From Fistulifera solaris (Eukaryota > Bacillariophyta > Bacillariophyceae > Naviculales > Stauroneidaceae): a stretch of 64,000 bases of DNA. Under the pieces are notes generated by a model. The model saw only the letters and a program-made list of their open reading frames with translations, did not search any database and had not been told where the DNA came from. A program made the translations under genes and the position numbers. Positions 52,802 to 63,532 of the stretch are shown piece by piece. The number at the start of each line of letters is the position of its first letter. The first letter of the stretch is position 1. Location: contig AP026125.1 of NCBI GenBank assembly GCA_030295235.1, positions 2,170,001 through 2,234,000 of the forward strand, read 5' to 3'.

Positions 52802-53865
52802 TTACGGCTGCAGCCCTTCCTTCATTTCGCCACCTTGTCTTTGCAAACTAACCGGCAACAATGATTGATCTGGATTGTAGGCACTTGCCGGTGCTAGCAT
52901 ACTCCGACTTTGAGTAGCCGGACGTGCTTCATACGCAACATGAAATTCTGAGATGCAACCAAGAGGAACCTTAGCGGCCAGTATTCTTCCAGGTTCGTCC
53001 GGTACAGATACGTGCAACGTTGTTCCGGCCGTAGCGCCTGGTGGAATCTGAACCAACAGCAGCTTCTGACCCGAAGGCGTGGATTTGTTGTTCACTAATG
53101 TTGACGGGGCTTGCTGGGGCGGAGACGCGCGCTGAGGCACGTGATGCGGAATATACGGTGATTGAGATTCTTCCTTCTGCGTTATCGTTGGTGTGTATGC
53201 GACGTGAAACGACGTCACACCTGCCGGTATCTTTGCGGCAACCGTTCGGAATTCTCCAGGTATTTCGACATGGATAGTAGAGCCAGGCCGTACACCTTCC
53301 GGAACGTGAACAAGAAGAAGCTTTTGTGTACAGCCCAATGGTTTCTCCTCACCGAAAAATTGTTCTTCCGTACTTCCAGTTGCCTTTTCATCTTCTTCTA
53401 GAGACCCTTCATCCGATGGCAGATCATTGAGTTGCTCGGCTTCCGTCTCCTCGTTCGAAATAGTATTATTGTTTCCTTGCAATTCTGGCTGGACTCGCTC
53501 TGGGCGGACCCCGTCAGCAATCGGAAGGGAAGTCGACGTGTTGGAGGGAAAACGAACTAAAAATGTATCGCCTTCACTCAACCCCATAGGGACAATGGCA
53601 GTGACAGTTTCGTTACCATCAGGAGATCGCACGGTCAATGTGTCATTTTCGTTGACGCCGGGCGGTATCGTAACTATAGAAGAGAATAAAATCACCGCAT
53701 TAGTCGCCAATTGCACACATGCACAGAAAATCCTCTAAACTTACCCGAAACTATGAGTTCCGAAGAGGGAACAGTTGCTACAACAGATTGTTTGTCAAAT
53801 TCATCGACTTGAATGGTCTCAAAGTCCGATAGGATCGGTTCAAGAGGATCGCAGCACCAAACCAT
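52802..53865 (-). CDS. Protein with repeated beta-rich PPGV/PxG modules, possibly lipid-anchored
   Basis: Exons 53745-53865 and 52802-53673 join in SELIVSVTIPPGVNEND, giving 330 residues. Three modules share the pattern of a hydrophobic strand, PPGV or PEGV, G.T..V..P, then VPxG....F.V. The first is TIPPGVNENDTLTVRSPDG; the second is LLLVHVPEGVRPGSTIHVEI; the third is LLLVQIPPGATAGTTLHVSV. The last two end alike in FHVAY. An acidic linker separates them. The N-terminus MVWCCDP has paired Cys that could be acylated. The modules occur, to my knowledge, in other algal proteins but have no assigned function. Confidence 0.68.
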
Positions 53866-54618
53866 TGTCTTTCTCGTGCCTCTTTGAAATGATTGATAAG
53901 AGAGATGTAATGCGGGCTTTTTCAAAAGTGTTCTGATGTCAAGGTGCCGATCAATGCTTCGCACCGTCTTCAATGCGTTGCATTTCGAACCTTGCTGCGT
54001 TGAGAATTCAAAGTGAGGCTCATTGAGGGAGAAGAATAAATTTAGCGATGAATGCTTCCTAAGTATGTAACATTGGTTCCTAAGTATCTTCGGCGGACGA
54101 GACGTTGGAGTCGCGAGTTCTTGATCTGTATTAACGATTTAGAATCCAACGTGACATTCAAATTCGCATGTATGATGTAAAGTGTACTATGTTTTTTCGC
54201 GGACGACATCAAAACATCAGAATCCATCATCGTGACTCAAACGAACGTGACTGACAGGTGTGTACGTCAGTCCTGGCTCCTGCCCAAAATCTATCGTCCT
54301 CATGCCTTTTTTTTGTGGCTTTGTCATTGTCATCACGCCTTCAAATCAATCTATCATCAACCATCATTCATCACAACCATCTAATTTATAGTGTGAGGAA
54401 CAAGCAAATAACGGCGTAGTCTGATGTAATGCAAACCGAAGTTGACACACGAGCGTCGACGAACGGATGTTAACAAGCAATGATAAGGCCGAGCAAAATC
54501 CCTTTATACGCATTGCCTACAAAGATAACCAAATCGTTCGTAAAAAGGTCTCAAGAGTTATACCACAGTTCTAGCTTCTTCAATGTATTATTCTTGTGAT
54601 TTGAATGCGAGAATCAAC
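53866..54618. other. Intergenic region
   Basis: 753 bp with no gene recognised. A loose relative of the short hairpin lies at 54245-54277 (AACGTGACTGACAGG ... CGTCAGTCCTGG). Confidence 0.45.
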
Positions 54619-54945
54619 TTAGAGCTTGCTAACAAAGTCAATGACCTCCTGTACGGTGGAGATGTTGGCGGCCTCCTCTTCAGGAATTTCGCAGTCGAAT
54701 TCCTCTTCAATAGCCATAATCAATTCAACAGTGTCGAGAGAGTCAGCACCCAAGTCATCGATGAAGGTGGCAGAAGGAACAACCTTGTCAGCATCAACAC
54801 CAAGTTGAGAGACGATGATCTCCTTCACTCGGTCTTCGGCGGCACCGAAAAGGGCCATGCCGGGACGGGCAACGAAGGCAGGTCGGGCAGGGGTGAAAGC
54901 GGAAGCACCGGCGATCAAAAGAGTAGCAACAGTCTTGAACATCAT
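54619..54945 (-). CDS. Plastid acyl carrier protein
   Basis: 108 residues from the ATG at 54945; the open frame extends further upstream but the leader begins here. [20 protein letters not shown] is a textbook diatom plastid targeting signal with the ASAFTP cleavage site. The mature ACP has [20 protein letters not shown], in which the Ser of DSLD carries phosphopantetheine, and [17 protein letters not shown], then VQEVIDFV. It carries acyl chains during plastid type II fatty acid synthesis. No intron or shift. Only the first of two adjacent ATGs is used here; either would do. Confidence 0.97.
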   Translation of the reverse strand: MMFKTVATLLIAGASAFTPARPAFVARPGMALFGAAEDRVKEIIVSQLGVDADKVVPSATFIDDLGADSLDTVELIMAIEEEFDCEIPEEEAANISTVQEVIDFVSKL

Positions 54946-56209
54946 CTTGAAAGTATTTGAGTGCTGCAAAAAGGAGGTCTGAATTTTGTGCAAACGAATG
55001 ATGATGAACGGAGATGATGGTGTGGTCATTTTTGTCGACGTACGCATGCGAGCGAGCGGCTTGGCAACGGGCCACGGTGTACGATCTCCTACGTCAAAGG
55101 TATAACGTAGGTTTTGTACCAGGTCGCAGTATGAACTCTTTCTCCCAGAGTACGGATACAGTCTCTGAACGATGACGTAGACACCCGTTTGTACGTCGCT
55201 CGTTGTTCGTGACCTCGCGCGCTTCCAGTCACAAGAAGAGTGTTACAAGACAGACGACTCCTCCCCCACTAGCCCACTAGGCTAGATAGCCTAGCCGATT
55301 TTTTTACGACAGCTCCCGAGAGACAAAACAAGATGAAATGGACAAAACGAGAAGGGGCAACTAGACAATCTGGATTTTAGAAATCGAAAATCGAAGGCTG
55401 ACGACTGACGACGCTTGAACATTGAACAATGCACAGGTACGGAATCAAGGTCTTGAAGGTGATAGCCATTGCATTTAATGGAGGTCAAATGTTAGTCAAA
55501 GTTTTTCTCAAACACTTTGGACGGAAATTTTTCTCTGTATCGGTCGATCGAGAAAGGGTTCTTTCCACTTTCCAGTGAGTTCAAATCATATCGCTGATGC
55601 CGAATGGGGCAAATTGTTGGGGCTATACGAACGCCGAACAAAGAACCCTAACCCACAACCTGCAATGAGAATTATGAAGTATGCACCCTAACATCTAAGA
55701 AATCTGATAGAGATCAAGAATCAAGGACGTCATGCGGAGATTGGAACTTTTGGCTGACAGTGCCTACGAAATCATGCAATTCGTTGCTTTTAAAAAAAAC
55801 ATGCTAGAGTGCAAAAATGCTAGGTAGAGTTTGCATCGATCAAACCTGAGCAATTAGGGTCTACCAGGAGCCCGGAGTGCACCGTTTTAGAAGAGCTGAG
55901 AATCTCATCGCAATGTTTGCTCCTAAAGGTCGTGTCGGTGTCGGAGGTCGGAGGCGAGAGGCGCGCTCTGTGCGTAACTTGAACTCTGTACTTTAGAAAT
56001 TAGACAAAGTGCCACGATGATAATCAGAAGCAATGATCCTTTTACAATGTTCGTTATTCGTTACACCCATCACTCATCACTTGCAACTTTTATAGGCATA
56101 AATGATAAATCCTAAAGTTAAGACTGTACAGAAAATTCTCCAGTTACTTTTGTAGTTTGTAGCATTTTCTGCCCGAGAAACTTCAATGTTCGCTACGTAG
56201 CTCGCTGCT
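54946..56209. other. Gene-poor spacer
   Basis: 1.26 kb upstream of the ACP gene. The first few hundred bases should be its promoter. Small palindromes occur (GGCTAGATAGCC near 55280). No gene was found. Confidence 0.5.
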
Positions 56210-56629
56210 TATAGTTCGACAAATACACGTATTGAGATTTTTGAATACGTAATACCGTCTTAATACCGTATTGAGACGGTATTTACAGTTTTGAGACTGA
56301 ACTGCTGGGCGCGTAAGCGCCCATCAGATTTCAAATCCCGAGGCGCCGAAGCGCCGAGGGCGCCGCCTTGGTCTCCCCTGAGCTCTGAAGGGGCCCGCCG
56401 CAGGCAATCACATAAATAACGTTGATTTGATTGAATTTTATGGTAAAAATGGTTCAAACTAACATCACATAGTCAGGGAATGTTAGCCACCAGCCAGTCC
56501 CGACATCCTAAGTCCCGTACTGACCAACTACAAATACATGTATTGCGAATTCCGAATACGTCAATACACGTATTAATACCATAGATACGGTGTATTGTAT
56601 TTACGTCTTGAGACGCTTGTCGAACTATA
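56210..56629. mobile_element. Short non-autonomous element with 13-bp terminal inverted repeats
   Basis: TATAGTTCGACAA at 56210-56222 is the exact reverse complement of TTGTCGAACTATA at 56617-56629. If TA is the target duplication the repeats are GTTCGACAA flanked by TA, as in mariner-like elements. Inside is a direct repeat of about 40 bp (ACAAATACACGTATTGAG at 56219; ACAAATACATGTATTGCG at 56528). There is also a strong AT hairpin (ATACCGTCT ... AGACGGTAT, 56252-56282) and a GC-rich island. It encodes no transposase. Confidence 0.6.
56305..56405. repeat. GC-rich island of stacked short hairpins
   Basis: Within AT-rich surroundings: GGGCGCGTAAGCGCCC, GGCGCCGAAGCGCC, and CCCCTGAGCTCTGAAGGGG, then GCCGCAGGC. 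Every arm is G+C and each loop is three to eight bases, so the strand could fold as consecutive stem-loops. Confidence 0.8.
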
Positions 56630-56949
56630 TCGCTGCTCGCTGCTCGCTGGTCTAAGTAGGAAAAAGGAAAAGTGGCTTTGAGCTTTTGAACTTTGAGTTT
56701 CGATCTTGGGTCATAGGTCATACTGTAGTCATGAGCGTCGCTCGTGGCTCGTGGCGCGTGGCGTTGTGTACATACAGTAGTTTACTTCGTACTTAAACAT
56801 GCATTGTTAGGAGCTCCGTGATTTCTTTGAGAACAAACCTCCCCGAATAAGATGATGCTTCTTCCTTTCTTTTTCCTCTCCCTATCTTCATGAGAAGAAA
56901 AATCGCAGCATCATAAATCGGCAACTTTTGTTGCAACTTTGTTCCAATC
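56630..56949. other. Intergenic region
   Basis: 320 bp with small local repeats (CTGCTCGCTGCTCGCT, GTGGCTCGTGGCGCGTGGCG); no gene recognised. Confidence 0.45.
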
Positions 56950-57222
56950 ATGGGCGGTTTGGCAGAAAATAACACCCTTACGACTAACGACAATCGTAGT
57001 CTGGACAGAGCACTTCTGACAGCTGCCATGGCAACAAACTCTTCGACAGCGACTCGTCGTTTCTTGCCAGAATCTGGACGAGCGCTCACGAGCATCGAGC
57101 GACGTGAGAGGCTTATTGCCATTCTAGATGAAGCGCTTGCTGTCATAAACGTCCCGACTGCTCCGACGTCGAGAATGTTTCACGCACCGACTACGCATGC
57201 CTCCCCACTTCCTCGTGACTGA
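56950..57222 (+). CDS. Small hypothetical protein
   Basis: A 90-codon intact ATG frame, polar and Ala/Thr/Arg-rich (RSLDRALLTAAMATNSSTAT, RERLIAILDEALAVINVP), without signal peptide or known motif. A helix of about 20 residues near position 55 is the only structured-looking part. It could be a real short gene or chance. Confidence 0.33.
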   Translation: MGGLAENNTLTTNDNRSLDRALLTAAMATNSSTATRRFLPESGRALTSIERRERLIAILDEALAVINVPTAPTSRMFHAPTTHASPLPRD

Positions 57223-57882
57223 ACGTGTACAACTGATCTTGAATGATTGTTCTTCGAGTTGACCCACAAGTTTGATTCTCCACCTTTTGAAAGTGACTGG
57301 TTTGTATATTGTCCCTCTTCGGATGTACGGTGAATCTAGTATTTATAGCTGTATTATTTAGGAGATAATAACTATCTATTACGTAATGAAGTATTCCATT
57401 TATTCGATATCCACTCGTTCGAATTTTTGATTTAAAACGCGGCTTTAGAAGCATGGCGACTCGGCAAGACGCTCGATCGAAAAAGCCAAGCAATAGAACA
57501 CCACCGTCATGTTGCTTCATTTCTTGAATGCTGATGGGGGTACGGTATATGTTATCTTCGTGCGACTTCGAAGCTGATTTCGTGTGTTTCAAACAACTTC
57601 TTCATTCTTTTTCACACGCCATTTTCTCGCCAAATAAGCGAAGAACTGCGAAAGTTTATGACGTCAGTCATATTTCGAAATAGCCTTTACCTGTGCGACA
57701 TGATATCCATGGGAAACACTCGCGACTCACCATTCATGGCTCATCCTTACCGGTATTTGCAACTGGAGACGAAACTCTTTTGTCATCGACACGAATGCTT
57801 CGACTGACTTCATTATCTGGTTTGAAACGCCTTGAATAAATCGAATCTTTGATTAGTGAAAAGCATTCGATACGCCTTTTCC
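57223..57882. other. Intergenic region
   Basis: 660 bp with no credible gene or repeat. The overlapping short minus frames lack coding character. Confidence 0.45.
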
Positions 57883-58812
57883 ATGTTCGATCAGTGGAGA
57901 TTCAAATTGAAAGAAGCCGCACTAAAGGCTGCCGAACAACTAAATTTCGATGAAATGGCTCGCAATGACGAATATATACATCAAGAAGGATTAAAAGTCG
58001 TGCGAAAGGATGAGAAGAATAATGCAGCACGGGTGTTATCCCAAGAGATCGACCAGCCCTCGTCATTACCGAATTTTGAAGGACGCACTCAAGAGAGTCT
58101 GCTGAAGTTGACGAAAGTTTTACCCTCGTCGGCGCATACTATTGCTTCTTCAACACGTTCGGTAACTTCGATGCGACAACACAGTTCTCTGGGATCATCA
58201 GTATACTCAGATTCAGATGAAGAAGCCCCGAAACGCGTTGGAAACGACAATACTAGTGAAGATGAGAGTGAAAACGTTGTGCGAAAAAACAAATTACGAT
58301 TCTTAGAAGATTTAGATCATCGCTTATCAAAACCGAATCAAGAACTGGAATTAATGCCACAATACACAAAAACGAATACGGCTACAGCGTCATCGGTATC
58401 GGAGTCTGTATCAACGGGATCAGCACTATGGTCATCACCCCAAAGAAACAGCAACAAGAAACAGCCGCTCTGGGCAAAGACAGCTCGTTCACAGCCGCAA
58501 AATAAGCCAGACGAGGGCATGGAGCCATTGATTGTTACAACTACGACCTCCAGTGCTGTTTTGGATGACAGTGAAATGCAAGCATTGGCGGCATTGCAAC
58601 AACAATCCTCTGCATCTTCTTCAGCGTCACTCGTCTTTCTTTTCATGCCTTCTGTTGTAATGTCCTGGTGCTCGGGGATCGTACCTTCGTTACGACAATA
58701 TCCGAAGGTCACTTGCCTGGTGTTTCTCATTTTTCTGTTTTATTTGCTCCGTGTTTACAGTCGATTAGCAGTTCCTGTAGAAGGCGGAGCATCTTCTTTA
58801 CTAAGTCCATGA
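57883..58812 (+). CDS. Ser-rich protein with C-terminal membrane segments, unknown function
   Basis: 309 residues from the ATG at 57883, which begins MFDQWRFKLKEAALKAAEQL; an in-frame GTG lies 27 nt upstream. The start is an amphipathic helix, followed by a long polar, Ser/Glu-rich region (VYSDSDEEAPKRVGNDNTSE) and two hydrophobic stretches near the end (SLVFLFMPSVVMSWC and VTCLVFLIFLFYLLRVY). This resembles a golgin-type or other tail-anchored membrane protein with a coiled head, but no domain is recognised. The frame is intact. It is convergent with the next gene, about 60 bp away. Confidence 0.62.
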   Translation: MFDQWRFKLKEAALKAAEQLNFDEMARNDEYIHQEGLKVVRKDEKNNAARVLSQEIDQPSSLPNFEGRTQESLLKLTKVLPSSAHTIASSTRSVTSMRQHSSLGSSVYSDSDEEAPKRVGNDNTSEDESENVVRKNKLRFLEDLDHRLSKPNQELELMPQYTKTNTATASSVSESVSTGSALWSSPQRNSNKKQPLWAKTARSQPQNKPDEGMEPLIVTTTTSSAVLDDSEMQALAALQQQSSASSSASLVFLFMPSVVMSWCSGIVPSLRQYPKVTCLVFLIFLFYLLRVYSRLAVPVEGGASSLLSP

Positions 58813-58875
58813 CGTACGATAACTACTAGACGATTCTTGCAAAACCGACACAATTTACTACAGCGTCTACTTATT

Positions 58876-60367
58876 TTACGAAGATTCGGTAGTCCAATCG
58901 AGAAACAACCGCGACAAACCGACGTACAGGAGCACATGGCGCGCAACATACAATGCAAGTGTCGTCCCGGAAAGACTATTTGTCCAAACGTCGATCCAGT
59001 CCATCGCGCCAATCGACAAATAGGTTGTCGAAGCAAAAATTCCCGCCAAATATTGTGGTAGAACTGCCGATTGCGAGACACGGATCGTCCATGCTGTCCG
59101 CCATTGCGTCGACTGCGGTTGCCATCCATGTCTAGTTAATTGCCGTTGCAAATCGCTCATGTGTTGACACCCATACAATAGAGCAAATGTGTGAACTGGT
59201 TGGTTTTCACTCTTTTTCTTCCACCTCGACATGTGTTGATCAAGTGTATTCTGCAACACATTTATTGCTTTCTGATTGCGAAGTACGATCCAATCGTCTG
59301 AAGGAGCAGTGCTGCTGGTATTTGTTGGCTGTTGTTGTTGCTGTACAAGTTCTTGTCCCATGAGTAGCCATTTCACTTGGAAACCACTGTCCTGACAACA
59401 AAATTTGTACAATGGGCAAGGACGTCCAGCCCAGGCGTGTTGACGATGACGATTGAGAAAACAAAGTACTTGTATCAAAAACAAGAATGCTCAATTCAGG
59501 TGAGGGCACTGTGCACCACAGCAGTGTCCTCAAAAGACCCGCAAACGAACCACCCGGCCAAAATAAATGTGTAAACAAGCGCCGTTCCTGCGACGAAAGG
59601 GATGATAATGGAGGCCCTCCCTGTACAAGAGCCGCTTGTGCGACATTGGACCAAGTCTGTGATGTTGTGCGTTTCCATAGAGGTTGTTGTTTGAAATTGA
59701 ATTGAAGAGAGTTTGCGTTCGCAGCTCTCGACGATAGAAAAAGCTTGTAGTTCTTGTCGCGTCCAGTCTGCGTGATACCAATGCGATTGCTGATACTGCA
59801 AAGCGTCTACTTGACAGCACATTTGATACCGATTGCTTGTGATGCTTGTATTAGTCATGCCTTCCTGTTCCTTGTTCAGCTGTTGATTATATTGATGCAC
59901 ATAGGCACGATCGTATGGCGTCGCTTGTACGGGTTGTAGAAGCTGCCCTTGCGCATTAAACTGCTCCCTGATCTGTCAGCAACTCAAATAATAAGGTGGT
60001 AGACGTACTGCAGAGTTTATTGTAATAATGGTAGTAATCGAAGGCTCCGTAATGCACCATCGCGTGCAGTTCACAAATAGAGTTCTCATATTGTGGATGT
60101 TGCCATCGCGTGACGGCAGTCTGTAATTCCCAGGTGTGTGAATTCACAGGAAACCATCGCACGTGCGGTGTATTGTAGGTTGAGGTAGAAATGAACGGAA
60201 TTGAAGAAATATCGAATGTTGTGCCTTTGGATGGATCAAATAATAGTTGAGAGGGAAGTTGCCTTTCGCATAGCGATTCCTTTTGCAAAGAACGCATCAG
60301 CGAAATAAGCTAATAACAATAAAAATGAGAGAAAGCGACTGCAGAAGACGATGAAGGAGAGCTTCAT
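58876..60367 (-). CDS. Secretory-pathway multi-pass membrane protein, unknown function (four one-base shifts)
   Basis: Overlapping frames join into 495 residues. A signal peptide from 60367 (KLSFIVFCSRFLSFLLLLAY) leads to a soluble part (LCERQLPSQLLFDPSKGTTF, HVRWFPVNSHTWELQTAVTR, AMVHYGAFDYYHYYNKLC). Then come membrane segments (FVAGTALVYTFILAGWFVC, LVLIQVLCFL, AGIFASTTYLSIGAM, LALYVARHVLLYVGL) with a Gln-rich loop. The joins fall at TTT (about 60283), GGG (59957-59959), CCC (about 59505) and T5 (about 59488). All are extra bases, and together they leave a whole number of codons. An intron explanation was not found. No family recognised. Confidence 0.6.
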
Positions 60368-61023
60368 AGTAACTTTGCCTTGCAAGAATAAGGCAAAAGA
60401 TTGCATTCATTCTTTTCGTTTGAAATGGTTTCGCTTGTTGCTTCTTTGTGCACAGCATGCAATCAGCAATGCGATGATAGTGAGGAGTGAGGAGTGAGGA
60501 CAAAGAATTCCATTACGGTTTGAGCTACTAGTATTTGTGATGTGCAACCAAACCACGTCACACGCGTTTGATGACGTATGACGTATGACCACTTCATTCA
60601 TCATATTACAGACAGTATTTAATACCGCTTAGACAGCCACTTGGGACTGACGTAACGTACTACGTACTGTAGTAATGACTTCTCTAGAACTATGACTTAC
60701 TCAGAGTGTACAATGGAATAAAGAGTACGGAGCGCGGAGTATTTTTCAGATCGTCCGTTTAGGGTCAAGTAACTAAGGAACAAACTAAGAACGTTAGTCT
60801 CTCCAGTCTCCAGTCTTCAGTCTAGAGAGAAGCAGAAAATCCTAAAATAATCAAGTTCTTCTTAGTTCTTGTATAATTCTTTGAAGCTAGGCTTACGAAA
60901 ATAGGTGCTAAATTTTAAAGTGAATAACTTAACTTACATTCAAAAGAGAGTGTTTACTCAAATAGTTTATTTTTGATTTTCTTCTCAGATTTAACAAGTC
61001 ACTAAATTGAACAGATCCTTTCC
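60368..61023. other. Intergenic region
   Basis: 656 bp, AT-rich, no gene. It contains small palindromes such as CGTACTACGTACTGTAG (near 60655) and repeated CAGTCT motifs near 60800. Confidence 0.45.
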
Positions 61024-61872
61024 TTAGGCCGCACTTGCACGATGATTGTTTGCATTACGCTGGTTTTGCTGCTGTTGTCTTAACTGCATCAACTGCTGCA
61101 TTTGTATTAGGCGAGCCTGCTGATTTGCCATTTTCTCTTGTTGTTGTTGGCGTTGTTGCTGTGATAAACTGATGGCGTGCTGCAACAAAATGCGGTTTGC
61201 TTCTTCCTGCTGCTGCAAGTGCAATTCTAGCAAACGTAAATTGGTTGGCGCGTAATTGGAGAACTGTTGCGTCGGGGCGCTCCCCTTGTTGTTGTTGCTT
61301 CCATTGTATACCGAAGGTTCCTTAGTCAATGCTGCAAGCAACGCAGGTGTCACTGGAATCGAAGCCGCAGCACTGCTTGATGCGACCGTTGCCTGGGTCG
61401 GAGCTTCGGTCGAAGAAGCCATTGCAAGCATAGTGCGAGCATTCTTGCAGAACATCTGCGTCGTCAAGTGGGGTTTGTCTCGTAAGAAAAACTCGTGGTA
61501 ATAAGCACCCAATTCCGGGCCTGAGCTCACCCGCGTAAAGTTCCTTTTGTTCATACAAGAAAGAATGCATTGTAAGTATGAAAACATACAAAATGTCACG
61601 GCAATGAATACAGGCGCTTACCATCGATTCAGCTTGCGCGTGAAACTCGAATATTTGGCTTTACGAGGGAAGAATCTCGGCATGATTGTGGAAGCAAATA
61701 AATCACGTTTACGAACAATGAATGCCTTTCCGTGCGGTAGCCATGCGATTGCCTCATGATTCCTTTCGTCGTCAAGAATCTCCATTAAACGTTGTGGGAA
61801 AATCTTCGAGTCATCTTCTTCGTGATCCGAGGCTGTGGGATCCTCTCTTTGGTTGTTGTTGCTGTTAGCCAT
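61024..61872 (-). CDS. Heat shock factor-type transcription factor
   Basis: Exon 1 (61622-61872) and exon 2 (61024-61543) split the codon for Trp in KLNRW|NF and give 256 residues. The HSF DNA-binding domain is complete: FPQRLMEILDDERNHEAIAW, PHGKAFIVRKRDLFASTIMP, and the recognition helix region KYSSFTRKLNRWNFTRV, then HEFFLRDKPH. The rest is Ala/Ser-rich and then strongly Gln-rich (LELHLQQQEEANRILLQHAI) without the usual HR-A/B trimerisation heptads, apart from this Gln-rich helix. Diatoms have a greatly expanded HSF family, mostly of unknown targets. No shift. Confidence 0.92.
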
Positions 61873-62530
61873 TTCGTATCGCGCGTTGTATTATTGCGTC
61901 AAGACAAGCTAGAAAACGATTTCGTTGCTTCGTTATTCGGAGTTAACTACGATAATGAGCTCCTCAACCCGCTTGTTTTGTTGACTCGTTTCAAATATTT
62001 CTCTTCCGTCGGACACCCAAGACATCCTTGGCACCAGCAGAGGTGGAGACTGCCGTGTCTTCGAGCAAAATACAATGACCACTATAGGATCAGAAGTAGC
62101 TGATCGTCACTTGCCACGCGCATGACAGGATATCCGGCCTCTTACCACAACAATGAAGAGCCTGTGTTCTTTACTGATGATGCGAATGACCGGCTTCTTT
62201 ATGTATTACTCAATGCCCAATACAAAGTACATTATTCTACTTCAAGAATAGCAACTCGTGCTTTATGCTTTATCCGTCCCTTCTTCCTTCCTCCCCGAAA
62301 TCCAGTCATCGGATGTTCCAGGAACCGAAAGTCCGAGAAACGGTATTGATAATACTGAAGTACATAGGGACGAGATCCCTACTGAAATGCCTCGTCTATT
62401 TTTTCGATGTTTCTTGCTTAGCGTCGTAATTCTACAATGTATCTGTGAATAAACATGACCTCCACCACGATACATTATTTTACTATACTTGTAAGAACAT
62501 TAGCAAGAAAAATGTACATCCGGAAAATAG

Positions 62531-62568
62531 GCGTTAGGCGTGGCTTGCGCTTGCCTAACTCCCAACGC
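62531..62568. repeat. Hairpin GCGTTAGGC..GCCTAAC
   Basis: GTTAGGC (62533-62539) pairs with GCCTAAC (62553-62559); outer GCGTT and AACGC can extend it after a short bulge. GC-rich in an AT-rich spacer. Confidence 0.6.
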
Positions 62569-62808
62569 GCGCTGCGTTTTAATTTTTTTTAATGGAAGGA
62601 CGAAGGACTTAACCAGGTACCAGGTACATACTACGTAGTACGTAGTCTATTGACATCCGGTTGTCGGAGTTTTTTTAGTCGGTTCAATCTAAAGAATTCT
62701 TTAGGTTCAATTGCCTTTATTTTTTCTCGATTTGTCGTCTATTGTCTATTGCCTAACAGCAATAAGAGACGGTTATATCTAGTTATACATCATACCTCAT
62801 ACTCTACC

Positions 62809-62865
62809 TCCTCTCTCTCTCTCCTCTCAGCGAGCAAAGAGCAGAGAGCAGAGAGCAGAGAGACA
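62809..62865. repeat. Microsatellite, CT then GCAGAGA
   Basis: A CTCTCT run of about 20 bp, then CCTCTC, then about four AGAGCAG units. The two halves are partly complementary. Confidence 0.85.
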
Positions 62866-63197
62866 TCCTAAATGCGAAATCGGATGCAAGATACAAAAAA
62901 TTACGGAGTATAATGCAACATGCAACATGCAAGATGCAAGTAATTCTTACGTACTTGCCCAGTTTATTTTGTAGGAGTAACATGTAACATGTAACGTAGA
63001 CCTGTCTAGCTAGTTGAAAGTTGAAATTGAATTAACCGGTCGATACAAGACAAGTGCCCTTGTTTTTCTACCGGTATCTTTTTATGTACCATGGCTGAGC
63101 GAATCTTCGAAAGCCCATTGCCCGAAAAAAATGAAGAAATAGCCCTCTCATTCATCTAAACTCTTAACTCATGTAGCCCTTGCTCCTTCCTCACACG

Positions 63198-63222
63198 ACT
63201 CATGATTGAAACTCAGTCGTGG
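63198..63222 (+). repeat. Short CATGACTG/CAGTCGTGG-type hairpin
   Basis: ACTCATGATTG, AAACT, CAGTCGTGG, about 310 bp before the start of the next gene. Confidence 0.6.
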
Positions 63223-63532
63223 TGTCGTTCAACCTTTACACACACTCGCACGAGGGGCATGGGGTTAAAGACAACGACCCGCAGGCTTTTATCTAGAATG
63301 GTTCTGAGATGTAAACGCATGAGTAAAATGGGATGGATTTTGTTTTTGAGTTAATTCGCGTCCGCGACGCGTCTGGCCTCGTCCGTCAACTTTTCGGGGT
63401 AGATACGAAAGGACGATTGATGATCGATGATCGAGGACCATGAGAAGATTATGAAGACGCTCTCATTATTTTTCTTTATAGAGCGTTTTTCGTGATTATT
63501 GATTGTTTAAAATTAAGTGACGACGGAGTAGG

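Larger units (their letters stand above)
61873..63532. other. Long gene-poor spacer with simple repeats
   Basis: 1.66 kb. It holds a hairpin (62531-62568), a palindrome TACTACGTAGTA (62627-62638), a CT run mirrored by GCAGAGA repeats (62809-62865), and ATGCAACATGCAACATGCAA-type triplication (62912-62940). No credible gene; the 75-codon frame at 62122 is unsupported. Confidence 0.55.

Noticed and set aside
54583-54960. 125-codon plus-strand frame opposite the ACP gene
   Set aside because: It is the antisense shadow of a strongly conserved acyl carrier protein.
56260-56457. 65-codon minus frame across the GC-rich island
   Set aside because: It is a by-product of paired G+C arms and has no homology I recognise.
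62122-62349. 75-codon frame in the long spacer
   Set aside because: No motif or composition support, and it lies among simple repeats.
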